Below are positions 44,332 through 52,459 of a DNA stretch of 64,000 nt, one piece after another. The notes beneath the pieces were generated by a model that had not been told where the DNA came from, did no database searches, and saw only the letters and a program-made list of their open reading frames with translations. The stretch spans positions 1-64,000 of the forward strand of contig NZ_PRLD01000006.1 of the NCBI RefSeq assembly GCF_003287405.1, in the 5' to 3' direction. Positions within the stretch are counted from its first letter, which is position 1; each line of letters opens with the position of its first letter. The position numbers and the translations under genes are program-made. This DNA is from Faecalibacterium prausnitzii. GTDB lineage: Bacteria > Bacillota > Clostridia > Oscillospirales > Ruminococcaceae.

Positions 44332-46242
44332 TCAGAACTTGAACAGGTCCACAATGCGCTGCCACAGGCGGGTGAAGATGTTGCCCTCCTTCACCGTCTC
44401 GGTCTCCGCCACAACGTTGTCGGCAGCGGCCACGGTCTCGGCGGTCTTGTAGACGAACTTCACGCTGCTCTCGGCGTCCTCGGGTGCACCGGCAAAGCTG
44501 GTGTAGCCTTCCAGCCGGTCGCTCATCTCGTCCAGCACGGTCTTAAGGCCGTGCAGCTGATCCTGATCCAGTGCGCCGGTCAGCTTGGAGATGCCCTCCT
44601 CGTTGAACTGGTTCAGGCCGTCGTTCAGCTGGTGGGTGCCGTCGTTCAGCTGGCTTGCACCCTCGTTCAGGGTGTTCACACCGTCATACAGGGTCTTGGT
44701 ACCGGCGGCAAGCTGTGCGCTGCCGTCCTTGGCAGAATGGGCACCGTCTGCGGCGGTCTGCACACCGGCAGTGTACTGCCCCACGCTGGAAACGAAGTAC
44801 TGAATCTTGGAAAGACTGTCCTTCAGGGCACGCACATCGGCGATATCCTGACTGTTCTCCACCTGATACTTCAGCTCTGCCTTGGCGGTGTCCTTAGCCT
44901 CCTGACTGGTCAGCAGCTGCACCAGTCCGCACAGCACGGAGGGGTCGTAGTTCTGCATCAGGTGCAGAGCAGCCTCCAGATCATGGTTCGTCTTAGTAGC
45001 GGAAAGGTACAGTGCCAGATCCAGCTGGCTGTCCTTGAAGCTGGGAGCCTGTTCCCAGATGGTACGCACCATCTTGCGGCGGCCGGCAGCCAGCGTCTTG
45101 TCATTGATGGTCAGGATGTTGTCGATGACGGCGGCGTAGTTATCCCAGGTCATGTCGGTGTCGATCAGACCGCCCTCTTTCAGGGTCTTGTTGGCAGAAG
45201 CCAGTACGCCGTCCGCCACCTGCTGTGCGCCGCTGTTCAGGGCGCTGTTGTTGGCGCTCAGGGTGTCCAGACCGTTGGTCAGCTGCCCCAGACCCTCGTC
45301 CAGTGCGGCTGCACCATTGTTCAGGGTGTTGGCACCGTCCAGCAGTGCCAGCACACCGCTGGCCAGCTGGGTGGTACCATCTTCCAGCTGAGAAGCGCCG
45401 TCCAGCAGCTGGCTCATGGCATCGTTCAGCTGGTTGATGCCATCGGTCAGGTCGTTGATGCTGCTCAGGTCAAACACATTGTCGGTGCCCAGAGCCGCAG
45501 CGCTGGTGGCGCAGGCCATCATCACCTGCGGGCAGGTCAGCCCGGTAACATCTGCTTCCACCGTGATGGTGTCCTGCAGATAGTCCTCGATGGTGTCCAG
45601 CTCGTCCGGCAGCAGACCGGACAGGGAGTCCTTTACGCCCGGCAGGGTGACAAAGGCGGCCACATTGCTCTTGGCAGCGCTTTCCACCAGACCGTGGGCA
45701 GCCACCACGTTGGTGGCATCCTGCCCGAAGATCACGCCCACAGCGGTGACCAGCGGGGTAACGATGGTGCGGTCAGTACCGTTCACGTTCACGGTGTCGG
45801 TCTCGTTGTTCTTCAGGGCAATGGTCATGGTCAGATGACCGCTCTTGCCGATCAGATCTTCCAGTGCGGCTTCCTGACCGTCCAGTGCGTAGGTGACGGT
45901 AGCCTGAATGGGCAGGGCGCGGTCGGTGTCACCTTTATAATACACATCGGTATCGTCGGTGTTCCACACCAGCTTTTCGCCGTCCTGTGTGAACTCGGCG
46001 CTGCTCTCGGTGTTCTGGATATTGGTCAGGGTGCTCTGGTCGGTCACATTGGACAGACCGGAGGCGCTGTAAACGTGCTCGCTGACGGTGGTGCTCTGGA
46101 TGGAGCCATCGGCGTTCATCACAGCGTACACGGTCTCAGACTTGGTAAAGCTGCTGCCGCCTGCGGCAAAAGCCGGGGCTGCACAGCTGGCGGCAAGGGC
46201 AACTGCCAGCGCCGCACTGGCGAAACGAAGCGATTTTTTCAT
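44332..46242 (-). CDS. Secreted protein with Leu/Gly heptad repeats (YhgE-like), MMPL partner
   Basis: The 636-residue protein has a signal peptide (about 1-27, ending APAFA) and a beta-rich N-terminal part of about 200 residues. Residues about 255-330 and 500-560 are heptads with L-x-x-G spacing (INQLNDAMSQLLDGASQLEDGTTQLASG), predicted long helices. A C-terminal basic/aromatic end RLWQRIVDLFKF could be amphipathic. Such proteins are often fused to or encoded with MMPL/RND exporters. Here the gene starts 6 bases after the MMPL stop. A periplasm-spanning or cell-wall adaptor role is inferred. Confidence 0.75.
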   Translation of the reverse strand: MKKSLRFASAALAVALAASCAAPAFAAGGSSFTKSETVYAVMNADGSIQSTTVSEHVYSASGLSNVTDQSTLTNIQNTESSAEFTQDGEKLVWNTDDTDVYYKGDTDRALPIQATVTYALDGQEAALEDLIGKSGHLTMTIALKNNETDTVNVNGTDRTIVTPLVTAVGVIFGQDATNVVAAHGLVESAAKSNVAAFVTLPGVKDSLSGLLPDELDTIEDYLQDTITVEADVTGLTCPQVMMACATSAAALGTDNVFDLSSINDLTDGINQLNDAMSQLLDGASQLEDGTTQLASGVLALLDGANTLNNGAAALDEGLGQLTNGLDTLSANNSALNSGAQQVADGVLASANKTLKEGGLIDTDMTWDNYAAVIDNILTINDKTLAAGRRKMVRTIWEQAPSFKDSQLDLALYLSATKTNHDLEAALHLMQNYDPSVLCGLVQLLTSQEAKDTAKAELKYQVENSQDIADVRALKDSLSKIQYFVSSVGQYTAGVQTAADGAHSAKDGSAQLAAGTKTLYDGVNTLNEGASQLNDGTHQLNDGLNQFNEEGISKLTGALDQDQLHGLKTVLDEMSDRLEGYTSFAGAPEDAESSVKFVYKTAETVAAADNVVAETETVKEGNIFTRLWQRIVDLFKF

Positions 46243-46248
46243 AACGCA

Positions 46249-48348
46249 TTACTCCTTTTCAGACTTCTTGGCGTTGGCAGATTCAGGTACCATCCATTTC
46301 AGGGTGGTGTGGCGGATGAGCCAGTCACACAGCATCAGGGCGGCGGGCAGCACCACCAGAATGACCAGCATACTGATCAGAGCGCCGCGGGAGATCAGCA
46401 GGCAGATGCTCCGCAGCAGCTCCATCTTACTGATGGCTGCCACGCCGACCGTAGCGGCGAAGAAGGTCAGACCACTGGTCAGGATGGACTGGCTGCAATG
46501 TTCCAGCGACTGCTGGGCAGCTTCCTTGGGGGTGCGGCCAAAGGCGCGCTCCTCGTGATAACGGGTGGTCATCAGGATGGAGTAGTCCACGGTAGCGCCC
46601 AGCTGGATAGTGCCGATGACGATGCTGGCGATGAAGGGCAGCTGCGTACCGGTAAAGTACGGGATGCCCATATTGATGGCGATAGCGGCTTCGATGCTGG
46701 CAACCAGCAGCACCGGGATGGAAATGCTCTTGAAGGAGATGGCGATGATGACCAAAACTGCCATGATCGACCAAACGTTGACGTTCTTGAAGTCCACGTC
46801 TGCCACCTCGATCAGGTCTTTGGTCATAGCGCCTTCACCGGTGATGACGCCCTCGGGATCTACATTTTTGATCAGGCCGATCATCTTGTCCAACTGGCTG
46901 TTGATGGCGTCCGTGCCGGTCTTGTAGGAGCTGTTGGCAAGGATCAGCTTGTAGCCGCCGGACTGCAGGATCTCCATCACGCTGTCGGGCAGCAGCTCGG
47001 TGTCAAAGCCGGGGCCGGTAATGGAATCCAGACTTACCACCTGCGTGATACCGTCTACGTCCTTCAGCTCATCGCACAGGTCGGACACCTGCGTAGCGGT
47101 CAGGTCGTCATGCACCAGAATAAAGTGGCTGGTGGTCATGCCGAAGTCCTCGCCCAGCTTGTTGGTACCCACGATGCCGGTCAGGTCCTGAGGCAGAGAG
47201 TCGAACAGGGTGTAGTACACGCTGGTCTTGTTCTGCGCAATGGCAAAGGGGATGAGGATGAGGATAAACACGACCACGATGGGCGCTGCGTGCTTGGAAA
47301 CAAAGTAACTCAGCTTGGTCAGCCGGGGGATAACGGTGCGATGCTTGTATTTTTCCACCCACTTATCAAAGGTAAGGATCAGGGAGGGCAGAATGACCAC
47401 GGTGCAGATAACGCCCAGTGCCACGCCCTTTGCCATGACAAGGCCGATATCGCGGCCCAGCGTCAGACGCATGGCGCACAGTGCAAGGAAGCCTGCAATG
47501 GTGGTCAGGCTGGAAGCGGAGATGGAGGTCATGGTCTTGCAGATAGCGCTGGTCATGGCCTCCTCATTGGTGGAGCGCAGCTCCTTTTCTTCCTGATAGC
47601 GGTGCAGTAGGAAGATAGAAAAGTCCATCGTAACGCCCAGCTGCAGCACAGTGGCAAGCGCCTCGGTGATGTAGCTGATCTGCCCCAAAAAGATGTTGGT
47701 GCCGAAGTTGTACGCGATGGGGAACAGCAGACCCAGCATGAACAGCAGCGGGGTGAGGGTGCTTTCCAGCGAGAGGAACAGCACCAGCAGGCTGGCACCC
47801 ACGGCGATCAGGATGTACAGGGGCATTTCCTGATTGACCAGCGCTTTGGTGTCCTGCAGAATGACGCTCATACCGCCGAAGAAGCAGTCCTTGCGCAGCA
47901 GCTTTTCGATCTGCTTGACGGCTTCCATCGTCTCGTCGCTGGCGCTGGGGGCGTCAAAACGGACGATCAGCATGGTGGAATCGTTTTTGCCGAACATGAA
48001 CTGCTGTACATCGGCAGGCAGCATGGCGGTGGGGATATTGGGGTCGATCACATCGCTGAGCCAGAAGGTCTGGGTGACGCCGGGCACGTCTTCGATCTCC
48101 TTTTTCATGGCGATGAGTTCATTGGTTGGCAGGCCCTCTACCGTGATCATACCGGTGGAGGCCAGATGGAAATCGTCCTCAAGGGCTACCTCGCCGATCA
48201 TGGAGTCCAGATCCTGCGGCAGGTAGGTGAGGATGTCATAATTGATGCGGGTGGCAATGGCGCCGATCGCGGAAGGGATCAACAGCAGCACGGCCACTGT
48301 TAAGATCAGCTTGCGCAGACGCACGATGCCTTGTGCGATCTTTTTCAT
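46249..48348 (-). CDS. MMPL/RND-family exporter
   Basis: The 699-residue protein has the classic two repeats of a large extracytoplasmic loop and five helices: helix 1 near 13-33, the loop to about 175, helices to about 350, then a second set from about 360. The duplicated motif is visible as LGVTMDFSIFLLHRYQEE and LGATVDYSILMTTRYHEER, where the acidic residue couples proton flow. Substrate could be a lipid or a toxic compound. A near-consensus promoter and two operators lie upstream; the TetR gene is divergent. Confidence 0.92.
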   Translation of the reverse strand: MKKIAQGIVRLRKLILTVAVLLLIPSAIGAIATRINYDILTYLPQDLDSMIGEVALEDDFHLASTGMITVEGLPTNELIAMKKEIEDVPGVTQTFWLSDVIDPNIPTAMLPADVQQFMFGKNDSTMLIVRFDAPSASDETMEAVKQIEKLLRKDCFFGGMSVILQDTKALVNQEMPLYILIAVGASLLVLFLSLESTLTPLLFMLGLLFPIAYNFGTNIFLGQISYITEALATVLQLGVTMDFSIFLLHRYQEEKELRSTNEEAMTSAICKTMTSISASSLTTIAGFLALCAMRLTLGRDIGLVMAKGVALGVICTVVILPSLILTFDKWVEKYKHRTVIPRLTKLSYFVSKHAAPIVVVFILILIPFAIAQNKTSVYYTLFDSLPQDLTGIVGTNKLGEDFGMTTSHFILVHDDLTATQVSDLCDELKDVDGITQVVSLDSITGPGFDTELLPDSVMEILQSGGYKLILANSSYKTGTDAINSQLDKMIGLIKNVDPEGVITGEGAMTKDLIEVADVDFKNVNVWSIMAVLVIIAISFKSISIPVLLVASIEAAIAINMGIPYFTGTQLPFIASIVIGTIQLGATVDYSILMTTRYHEERAFGRTPKEAAQQSLEHCSQSILTSGLTFFAATVGVAAISKMELLRSICLLISRGALISMLVILVVLPAALMLCDWLIRHTTLKWMVPESANAKKSEKE

Positions 48349-48393
48349 GAGAACCCTCCAGAATAGAAAGTTGATTGGGAAAGCCCGCGAAAC

Positions 48394-48474
48394 TGACCGC
48401 CGGTCATCTTCCGGGCAAACACTATTATATCCACCCCGGGCAGAGTGTCAAGCGGGAAAAGTGACTGAAAGTCA
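48394..48474. promoter_or_regulatory. Divergent control region with two TetR-like operators
   Basis: Two 13-bp palindromes, TGACCGCCGGTCA (48394-48406) and TGACTGAAAGTCA (48462-48474), share the pattern TGACY-N3-RGTCA and are 68 bp apart centre to centre. Between them on the minus strand lies TTGACA (48446-48451), 16 bp, TATAAT (48424-48429), the promoter of the MMPL operon. One operator is downstream of the start and one just upstream of the -35, ideal for repression by looping or blocking. Confidence 0.8.
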
Positions 48475-48515
48475 GTTTTTTTATCACCTGCAAAAAATTG
48501 TATAACAAACCGGGC

Positions 48516-48544
48516 TTGCACAAACGGCAAAGGACTGCTAAACT
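48516..48544 (+). promoter_or_regulatory. Promoter of the TetR-family gene
   Basis: TTGCAC (48516-48521), 17 bp, TAAACT (48539-48544) with TGC before it. It does not overlap the palindromes, so the regulator may be expressed continuously. Confidence 0.65.
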
Positions 48545-48613
48545 AAGTAGCACAGGCCGGACGCAGCACATACCTGCGTTTAAATTCAGAGAAAAGAGGA
48601 ATCTACCCATAGC

Positions 48614-49216
48614 ATGAGCACCGTGGAAGGTAAGAAACAGGAAAAGCGCCGCGCCCTGCTGGATGCAGCCTACGAGCTGTTTCTGGAGCGGGGCACCGCC
48701 AAGACCAGCGTGGAGGATATCACCAGCCGGGCAAAGGTGGGCAAAGGCACGTTTTATCTGTATTTTCAGGATAAGGGCGCGGTGATGCAGGCGCTGCTGG
48801 GGCGGGTGAGCTACCAGCTGCTGAGCGATGCCTGCCTTGCGGTCGAGCAGCACCCCGAGCTGCCCGACTTTACCGCGCAGGTAGTGTTCGTCATCGACCA
48901 TATCATCGAGGCTTTGCGGCAGGATGCGCTGGTGCTGCGGTTTCTGGAGCGCAACTTCGTCTGGCCCGGGCTGGACCAAATCGAAGCCAGCAGGGAAGCC
49001 GAGCCCCTGATGCGCAAGCTGCTGGCCGTTGTGCTTTCCAGCCCGGAGATGGCCGGACGTAGTGAGCGGGAGGTCTACCAGCGCATCACCGCCTTGGGCA
49101 GTATGTGTATGTCGGTGTGCTATTCCAGCATTCTGGAGGGCAAGCCGGACAACATCGACGCCATGAAGCCGGTGCTGTACGATATCATCCGCCGGGCACT
49201 CTCGCCGGAAAAGTAA
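48614..49216 (+). CDS. TetR/AcrR-family regulator of the MMPL operon
   Basis: The 200-residue protein has the TetR N-terminal helix-turn-helix (RRALLDAAYELFLERGTAKTSVEDITSRAKVGKGTFYLYFQDK, about 14-56) and an all-helical ligand domain. It is divergent from the MMPL/YhgE genes, with two matching palindromes between them. It is probably a local repressor released by the exported compound. Confidence 0.9.
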   Translation: MSTVEGKKQEKRRALLDAAYELFLERGTAKTSVEDITSRAKVGKGTFYLYFQDKGAVMQALLGRVSYQLLSDACLAVEQHPELPDFTAQVVFVIDHIIEALRQDALVLRFLERNFVWPGLDQIEASREAEPLMRKLLAVVLSSPEMAGRSEREVYQRITALGSMCMSVCYSSILEGKPDNIDAMKPVLYDIIRRALSPEK

Positions 49217-49246
49217 AAAAGAACGCATAAAAAAGCACAAAAGGTC

Positions 49247-49275
49247 TTGCTTTTTGCAAAAAGCTGTGGTAAACT
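49247..49275 (+). promoter_or_regulatory. tRNA-Val promoter
   Basis: TTGCTT (49247-49252), 17 bp, TAAACT (49270-49275) with TGG before the -10; the tRNA starts 20 bases later. Confidence 0.75.
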
Positions 49276-49294
49276 ATCCAAGTCGATATGACAT

Positions 49295-49370
49295 GGACGG
49301 TTAGCTCAGCTGGTAGAGCATCTGCTTGACGTGCAGGAGGTCACAGGTTCGAGTCCTGTACCGTCCACCA
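49295..49370 (+). tRNA. tRNA-Val (anticodon GAC)
   Basis: The 76-base gene folds into a full cloverleaf. Acceptor arms are GGACGGT and ACCGTCC, the D arm GCTCAGCTGGTAGAGC, and the anticodon loop TTGACGT, reading GAC for valine GUC/GUU codons. The T arm is CAGG-TTCGAGT-CCTG, and the CCA end is encoded. It marks the left border of the accessory island. A 17-base stretch of its 3' half reappears inverted at 52232-52248. Confidence 0.97.
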
Positions 49371-49378
49371 TACAGTTC

Positions 49379-49425
49379 GTACTCGAACCCGATTCTTTAC
49401 GAAAAAGGGTTCGGGTACGTTTTTT
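49379..49425 (+). terminator. tRNA terminator
   Basis: GTACTCGAACCC (49379-49390) pairs with GGGTTCGGGTAC (49407-49418) with one wobble, followed by GTTTTTTG. Confidence 0.88.
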
Positions 49426-49474
49426 GTTTACAGGAGGTTCTGCGAAAGGACTACTCGGAACAGTAAACGAGCAA

Positions 49475-49514
49475 AGGCAGGGTATCACCATGACGGTGGT
49501 ATCCTGCCTTTTTG
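49475..49514 (+). terminator. Hairpin terminator, shared with 52406
   Basis: A 15-bp stem with wobble pairs (49475-49489 with 49495-49509) precedes five T. A close copy lies at 52406-52440, so this hairpin belongs to the mobile modules of the island. Confidence 0.75.
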
Positions 49515-49525
49515 CTTTGCGGAAT

Positions 49526-49713
49526 CAAGTTCGCTTTGTGCGAACTTGGTCGTCCCCCTATATGGCGCGTTTGGGAGTAGTCGCTGCGTACGTGCGTACC
49601 GGGAGCCTGTACACCTCTGACAAGGTGTAACACACTAGACTTTGTGCCAAAGTCTGTGTGCCAAGGGGTCAAGCCCCTTAGAATCCCTGCGGAGCGTGTA
49701 CGCACGTACGCAG
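49526..49713. ncRNA. Highly structured noncoding block, possible oriT or RNA
   Basis: A 9-bp hairpin (49526-49548) is followed by a perfect 16-bp outer stem, CTGCGTACGTGCGTAC (49584-49599) with 49698-49713. The outer stem encloses three more hairpins: TACACCT/AGGTGTA (49610-49629), a two-part stem CACAC plus AGACTTTG (49631-49660), and AAGGGG/CCCCTT (49663-49679). Almost every base is in or next to a helix. There is no T-run at the end and no coding frame of interest. A transfer origin, an attachment site or a structured RNA are all possible; I label it ncRNA only as a best fit. Confidence 0.5.
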
Positions 49714-49749
49714 AAAAATGGCAAAATTTCACTATATCGGGGTGTTCTT

Positions 49750-49775
49750 TCATGGTGGAGTGTGGTATACTCGGC
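49750..49775 (+). promoter_or_regulatory. Extended -10 promoter, shared with the MATE gene
   Basis: GTGTGGTATACTCGG gives an extended -10 (TGG TATACT, about 49765-49770). Nearly the same stretch, GGTGTGGTATACTTGG, precedes the MATE gene near 53580. The two cargo genes thus use related promoter modules. Confidence 0.6.
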
Positions 49776-49813
49776 TTAGCCCAGTAAATCGGAGTTTGAC
49801 GAGGTAAAAGAAT

Positions 49814-50431
49814 ATGAATGGAAAACATCTATTTCTTACATCTGCAGGGTTGACCGATAAGATGAAAGAGAAATTCTTTGATATTATTGGAAAGTGTCCG
49901 AAGGATGTGAAAGTGCTTTATATTCCAACAGCTGGCATTGAAACAGATGGTGCAAGAGAGTCGCTTGCAATATGTTTTCATGAACTCTTTCTAATGGGAA
50001 TTCAGTACGAAAATATATTAGTGTACAATCTGGAATTAATTCTTTCAAAAGACTATCAAAGAACCTATTCTTCGTATGTTACAACCCCGTTTATGCTTAC
50101 AAGGCTATTAACTTTTGAAGAATTAAACCAATTTGATGCTGTTTTTGTCAGTGGTGGTGATGTATCTGTGCTTTGTCGTGAAATGTCTAGAACTGGTTTT
50201 GATAGAATACTTAATAATGCAATTAAAAACGGACTTATATATGTCGGAATCAGTGCAGGAAGTATGTATGCGGCGGGAAATTTAACAGATGGATTACATA
50301 TTATTGACAATCCTATTATCCCCCATTGGAATGGTTCTGAAACAACAGTATTACCGAACGGCAAAGATGAGATTAAGCTTGCTGATGGAAAAGCTGTTTA
50401 TGTAGAGGATAATTACATGAGTGTAATATGA
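49814..50431 (+). CDS. S51-family peptidase-like / class I glutamine amidotransferase-like protein
   Basis: The 205-residue protein has the peptidase E fold: LFLTSAG at the start, FVSGGDVSVLCREM near 111-124, and the nucleophile elbow GISAGS with Ser near residue 147, followed by a His in IIPHWNG. S51 enzymes cleave Asp-X dipeptides; related proteins act in cyanophycin or resistance pathways. The base composition is much richer in A and T than its neighbours, so it was acquired. It has its own promoter and GAGGTAAAAG before the ATG. Cargo of the island. Confidence 0.82.
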   Translation: MNGKHLFLTSAGLTDKMKEKFFDIIGKCPKDVKVLYIPTAGIETDGARESLAICFHELFLMGIQYENILVYNLELILSKDYQRTYSSYVTTPFMLTRLLTFEELNQFDAVFVSGGDVSVLCREMSRTGFDRILNNAIKNGLIYVGISAGSMYAAGNLTDGLHIIDNPIIPHWNGSETTVLPNGKDEIKLADGKAVYVEDNYMSVI

Positions 50432-50476
50432 TGCACATGTAGGATTAGTCAAATTCCAGTTTGCCGTACTCGTTCC

Positions 50477-50572
50477 AGCAGGGTTTGGGGCAGGCACGCC
50501 CCAACAAGAAGCTGTCCCAAAGTGGCAAGAATTTTCAAGAATTGAAAATTTGTGGCCACGGGACGATTCTTG
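50477..50572. repeat. Dispersed mobile unit, copy 2
   Basis: The unit starts AGCAGGGTTTGGGG with a TTGGGG/CCCCAA hairpin, then CAACAAGA. GTCCC (50514-50518) and GGGAC (50560-50564) flank the palindrome ATTTTCAA-GAA-TTGAAAAT (50531-50549), and CGATTCTTGC follows. It lies just upstream of the second serine recombinase and is probably the left end of that element. Confidence 0.7.
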
Positions 50573-50629
50573 CTCTCAGCTTTTTCGCTGCGTTTCGCAA
50601 TTTTCACATTTCAATCTGCTCGCAGATTG

Positions 50630-50658
50630 TTGACAAGCTGCGCTTGACCCGATACTAT
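50630..50658 (+). promoter_or_regulatory. Promoter of the second serine recombinase
   Basis: TTGACA (50630-50635), 17 bp, TACTAT (50653-50658). A perfect hairpin AATCTGC-TC-GCAGATT (50614-50629) abuts the -35 and could bind a regulator. Confidence 0.75.
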
Positions 50659-50694
50659 AAAGGCAAGTCGAATACGCGCCAAGGAGGTGCAACC

Positions 50695-52287
50695 ATGACC
50701 GCCGTGATCTACGCCCGCTATTCTTCCGACAGCCAGCGCGAAGCGTCCATTGAAGGGCAGCTGCGCGACTGCAAGGACTACGCCGAGAAGAACGGTATCA
50801 CCGTGGTCGGCACCTACATCGACCGTGCCTACTCCGCCAAGACGGATGACCGCCCGGACTTCCAGAGGATGATTAAGGACAGCGCAAAGAAAATCTTCGA
50901 TGTAGTTCTGGTCTGGAAGCTCGACCGCTTTGCCCGGAATCGGTTCGATGCCGTGAACTACAAGTACCAGCTGGAAAAGAACGGCGTCCATCTGGTGTCT
51001 GCCATGGAACCCATTTCGCAGGGGCCTGAAGGCATTATGGTGGAGAGTATGCTTATCGGCATGGCGGAATACTATTCCGCCGAACTTGCCCTGAAAGTAG
51101 CGCGCGGTGAGCGCGAAAATGCCCTCCAGTGCAAGTACAACGGCGGTATCGTTCCGCTGGGCTTCACCATTGGCAAGGAGGACAGACTGTACCATATCGA
51201 CCCGGAGACGGCTCCCATTGTGCAGGAGATTTTTACCCGGTACGCCAACGGCGAGCCTGCCGAGAAAATCGCAGCATCCCTGAACGAGCGAGGGCTGCGC
51301 ACCCGTACCGGCAAGCCTTTTGTCAAGAACAGCTTCTTCCAGATTTTCCGGAACCGCCGTTACATAGGTGAATACCGATATAAGGACATCGTGACACCGG
51401 GCGGCATTCCGGCCATCGTGGACGAGGACTTGTTCGACCGGGTGCAGCAGCGTTTCGAGCAAAATAGGATTGCCCATGGTCGACCCGCAAAAGAGGATGT
51501 GAGCTATCTGCTGACCACCAAGCTGTTCTGCGGCAAGTGCGGCACCCTGATGGGCGGCGAGAGCGGCACCAGCCACATGGGAAACACCTACTATTACTAC
51601 AAGTGCGGCAACGCCAAACGCCACGGCAAGGCGCATTGCGACCTGAAAGCCATCCGCAAGGAGCCGCTGGAACGGTTCGTGGTGGACACTGCCATTAAGG
51701 TGATTTTCAGCGATGAAATCATCGAACGGCTGATAGATTTGGTCATGGAAGCCCAGCAGCAGGAGAACACCCGGCTGCCTGTTCTGAAAGAGCAACTCCG
51801 GGATACGGAGAAGCGGCTGGCAAACCTTCTGGAAGCCATTGAACAGGGCATCCTGACCCCGACCACCAAGCAGCGGTTGGACGAGCTGGAAGCCCGGAAA
51901 GAAGCCCTGAACACCAGCATTTTGGAAGAAGAGCTGAAAAAGCCCGTCCTGACCCGTGAGTGGATTCGGTTCTGGCTTGAAAAATTCCGCAAGGGTGACG
52001 TGGGCAGCACGGAACACCAGCGGCAGATCATTGATACCTTTGTCAACTCGATCTACGTCTTTGATGACCGGGTCGTGCTCAATTTCAACTTCACGGACGA
52101 TTCCAAAACCATCTCCCGTGAAGAGGTGTTGGGTTCGAGTGCTGTGGAGAATGCTCCACCAAAACAAGAGTCCCTGACTTCGGTCAGGGGCTTTTTTGTT
52201 GCGTCATCCACTAACCCACGTCAAAGCAGGTCGGTACAGGACTCGAACAGCACGTGCCGAGCGCAGCGAAGGCAATCAAAGCCCTAG
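50695..52287 (+). CDS. Large serine recombinase
   Basis: ATG 50695 follows AAGGAGGTG; the longer frame is noncoding repeat. The 530-residue protein has the catalytic Ser in YARYSSDSQRE, the recombinase domain, a zinc ribbon (LFCGKCGTLMGGES...YYKCGNAKRHGKAHC), and a helical region near 370-420. It is clearly related to the enzyme at 20431 along its whole length. Its last 40 residues run through a terminator (52172-52197) and beyond, and look non-native (VASSTNPRQSRSVQDSNS). It probably moves the unit that begins at 50477. Confidence 0.94.
   Translation: MTAVIYARYSSDSQREASIEGQLRDCKDYAEKNGITVVGTYIDRAYSAKTDDRPDFQRMIKDSAKKIFDVVLVWKLDRFARNRFDAVNYKYQLEKNGVHLVSAMEPISQGPEGIMVESMLIGMAEYYSAELALKVARGERENALQCKYNGGIVPLGFTIGKEDRLYHIDPETAPIVQEIFTRYANGEPAEKIAASLNERGLRTRTGKPFVKNSFFQIFRNRRYIGEYRYKDIVTPGGIPAIVDEDLFDRVQQRFEQNRIAHGRPAKEDVSYLLTTKLFCGKCGTLMGGESGTSHMGNTYYYYKCGNAKRHGKAHCDLKAIRKEPLERFVVDTAIKVIFSDEIIERLIDLVMEAQQQENTRLPVLKEQLRDTEKRLANLLEAIEQGILTPTTKQRLDELEARKEALNTSILEEELKKPVLTREWIRFWLEKFRKGDVGSTEHQRQIIDTFVNSIYVFDDRVVLNFNFTDDSKTISREEVLGSSAVENAPPKQESLTSVRGFFVASSTNPRQSRSVQDSNSTCRAQRRQSKP
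52172..52197 (+). terminator. Terminator with UUCG loop in the recombinase 3' end
   Basis: CCCTGAC-TTCG-GTCAGGG then CTTTTTT. The same terminator with its flank GCGTCATCCAC occurs after the MATE gene at 55021-55047. Confidence 0.85.
52232..52248 (-). repeat. 17-bp copy of the tRNA-Val 3' half (inverted)
   Basis: On the minus strand GTTCGAGTCCTGTACCG is identical to tRNA-Val bases 49347-49363. Such tRNA pieces are typical of attachment sites of integrating elements. The orientation is opposite to that expected for a simple attL/attR pair. Confidence 0.55.
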
Positions 52288-52300
52288 CAGGGCTTTGATT
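52261..52300. repeat. Perfect 12-bp hairpin related to 324-358
   Basis: AATCAAAGCCCT (52274-52285) pairs with 52289-52300 around AGC. Together with the preceding GCGCAGCG tract it matches the insert in copy 1 of the mobile unit (GCGCAGCG...AAAGCCCC hairpin). Confidence 0.5.
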
Positions 52301-52405
52301 AGTGCGCGGTTTCCAACGCGTAGGAATGTCTACCAAGAAAGATGCCGCTAGACCATTCGGTCTGGGGATTTTTTGTTGTGACAGGACGAGAATAAAAATA
52401 AGCAA

Positions 52406-52445
52406 AGGCAGAGTATCACTATGGTAGTGGTATCCTGCCTTTTGT
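52406..52445 (+). terminator. Hairpin terminator, copy of 49475
   Basis: A 15-bp stem (52406-52420 with 52426-52440) before TTTGTTTT; about 80% identical in sequence to the hairpin after the tRNA. It may also end the cupin gene's convergent transcript. Confidence 0.7.
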
Positions 52446-52459
52446 TTTGATATGTTTTA

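Noticed and set aside
44203-47610. 1135-codon plus-strand frame opposite the YhgE-like and MMPL genes
   Set aside because: Shadow of two clear membrane/secreted genes; its translation has no domain logic.
49610-49680. Series of hairpins as a CRISPR array
   Set aside because: Repeats differ in sequence and there is no repeat-spacer regularity or cas gene.
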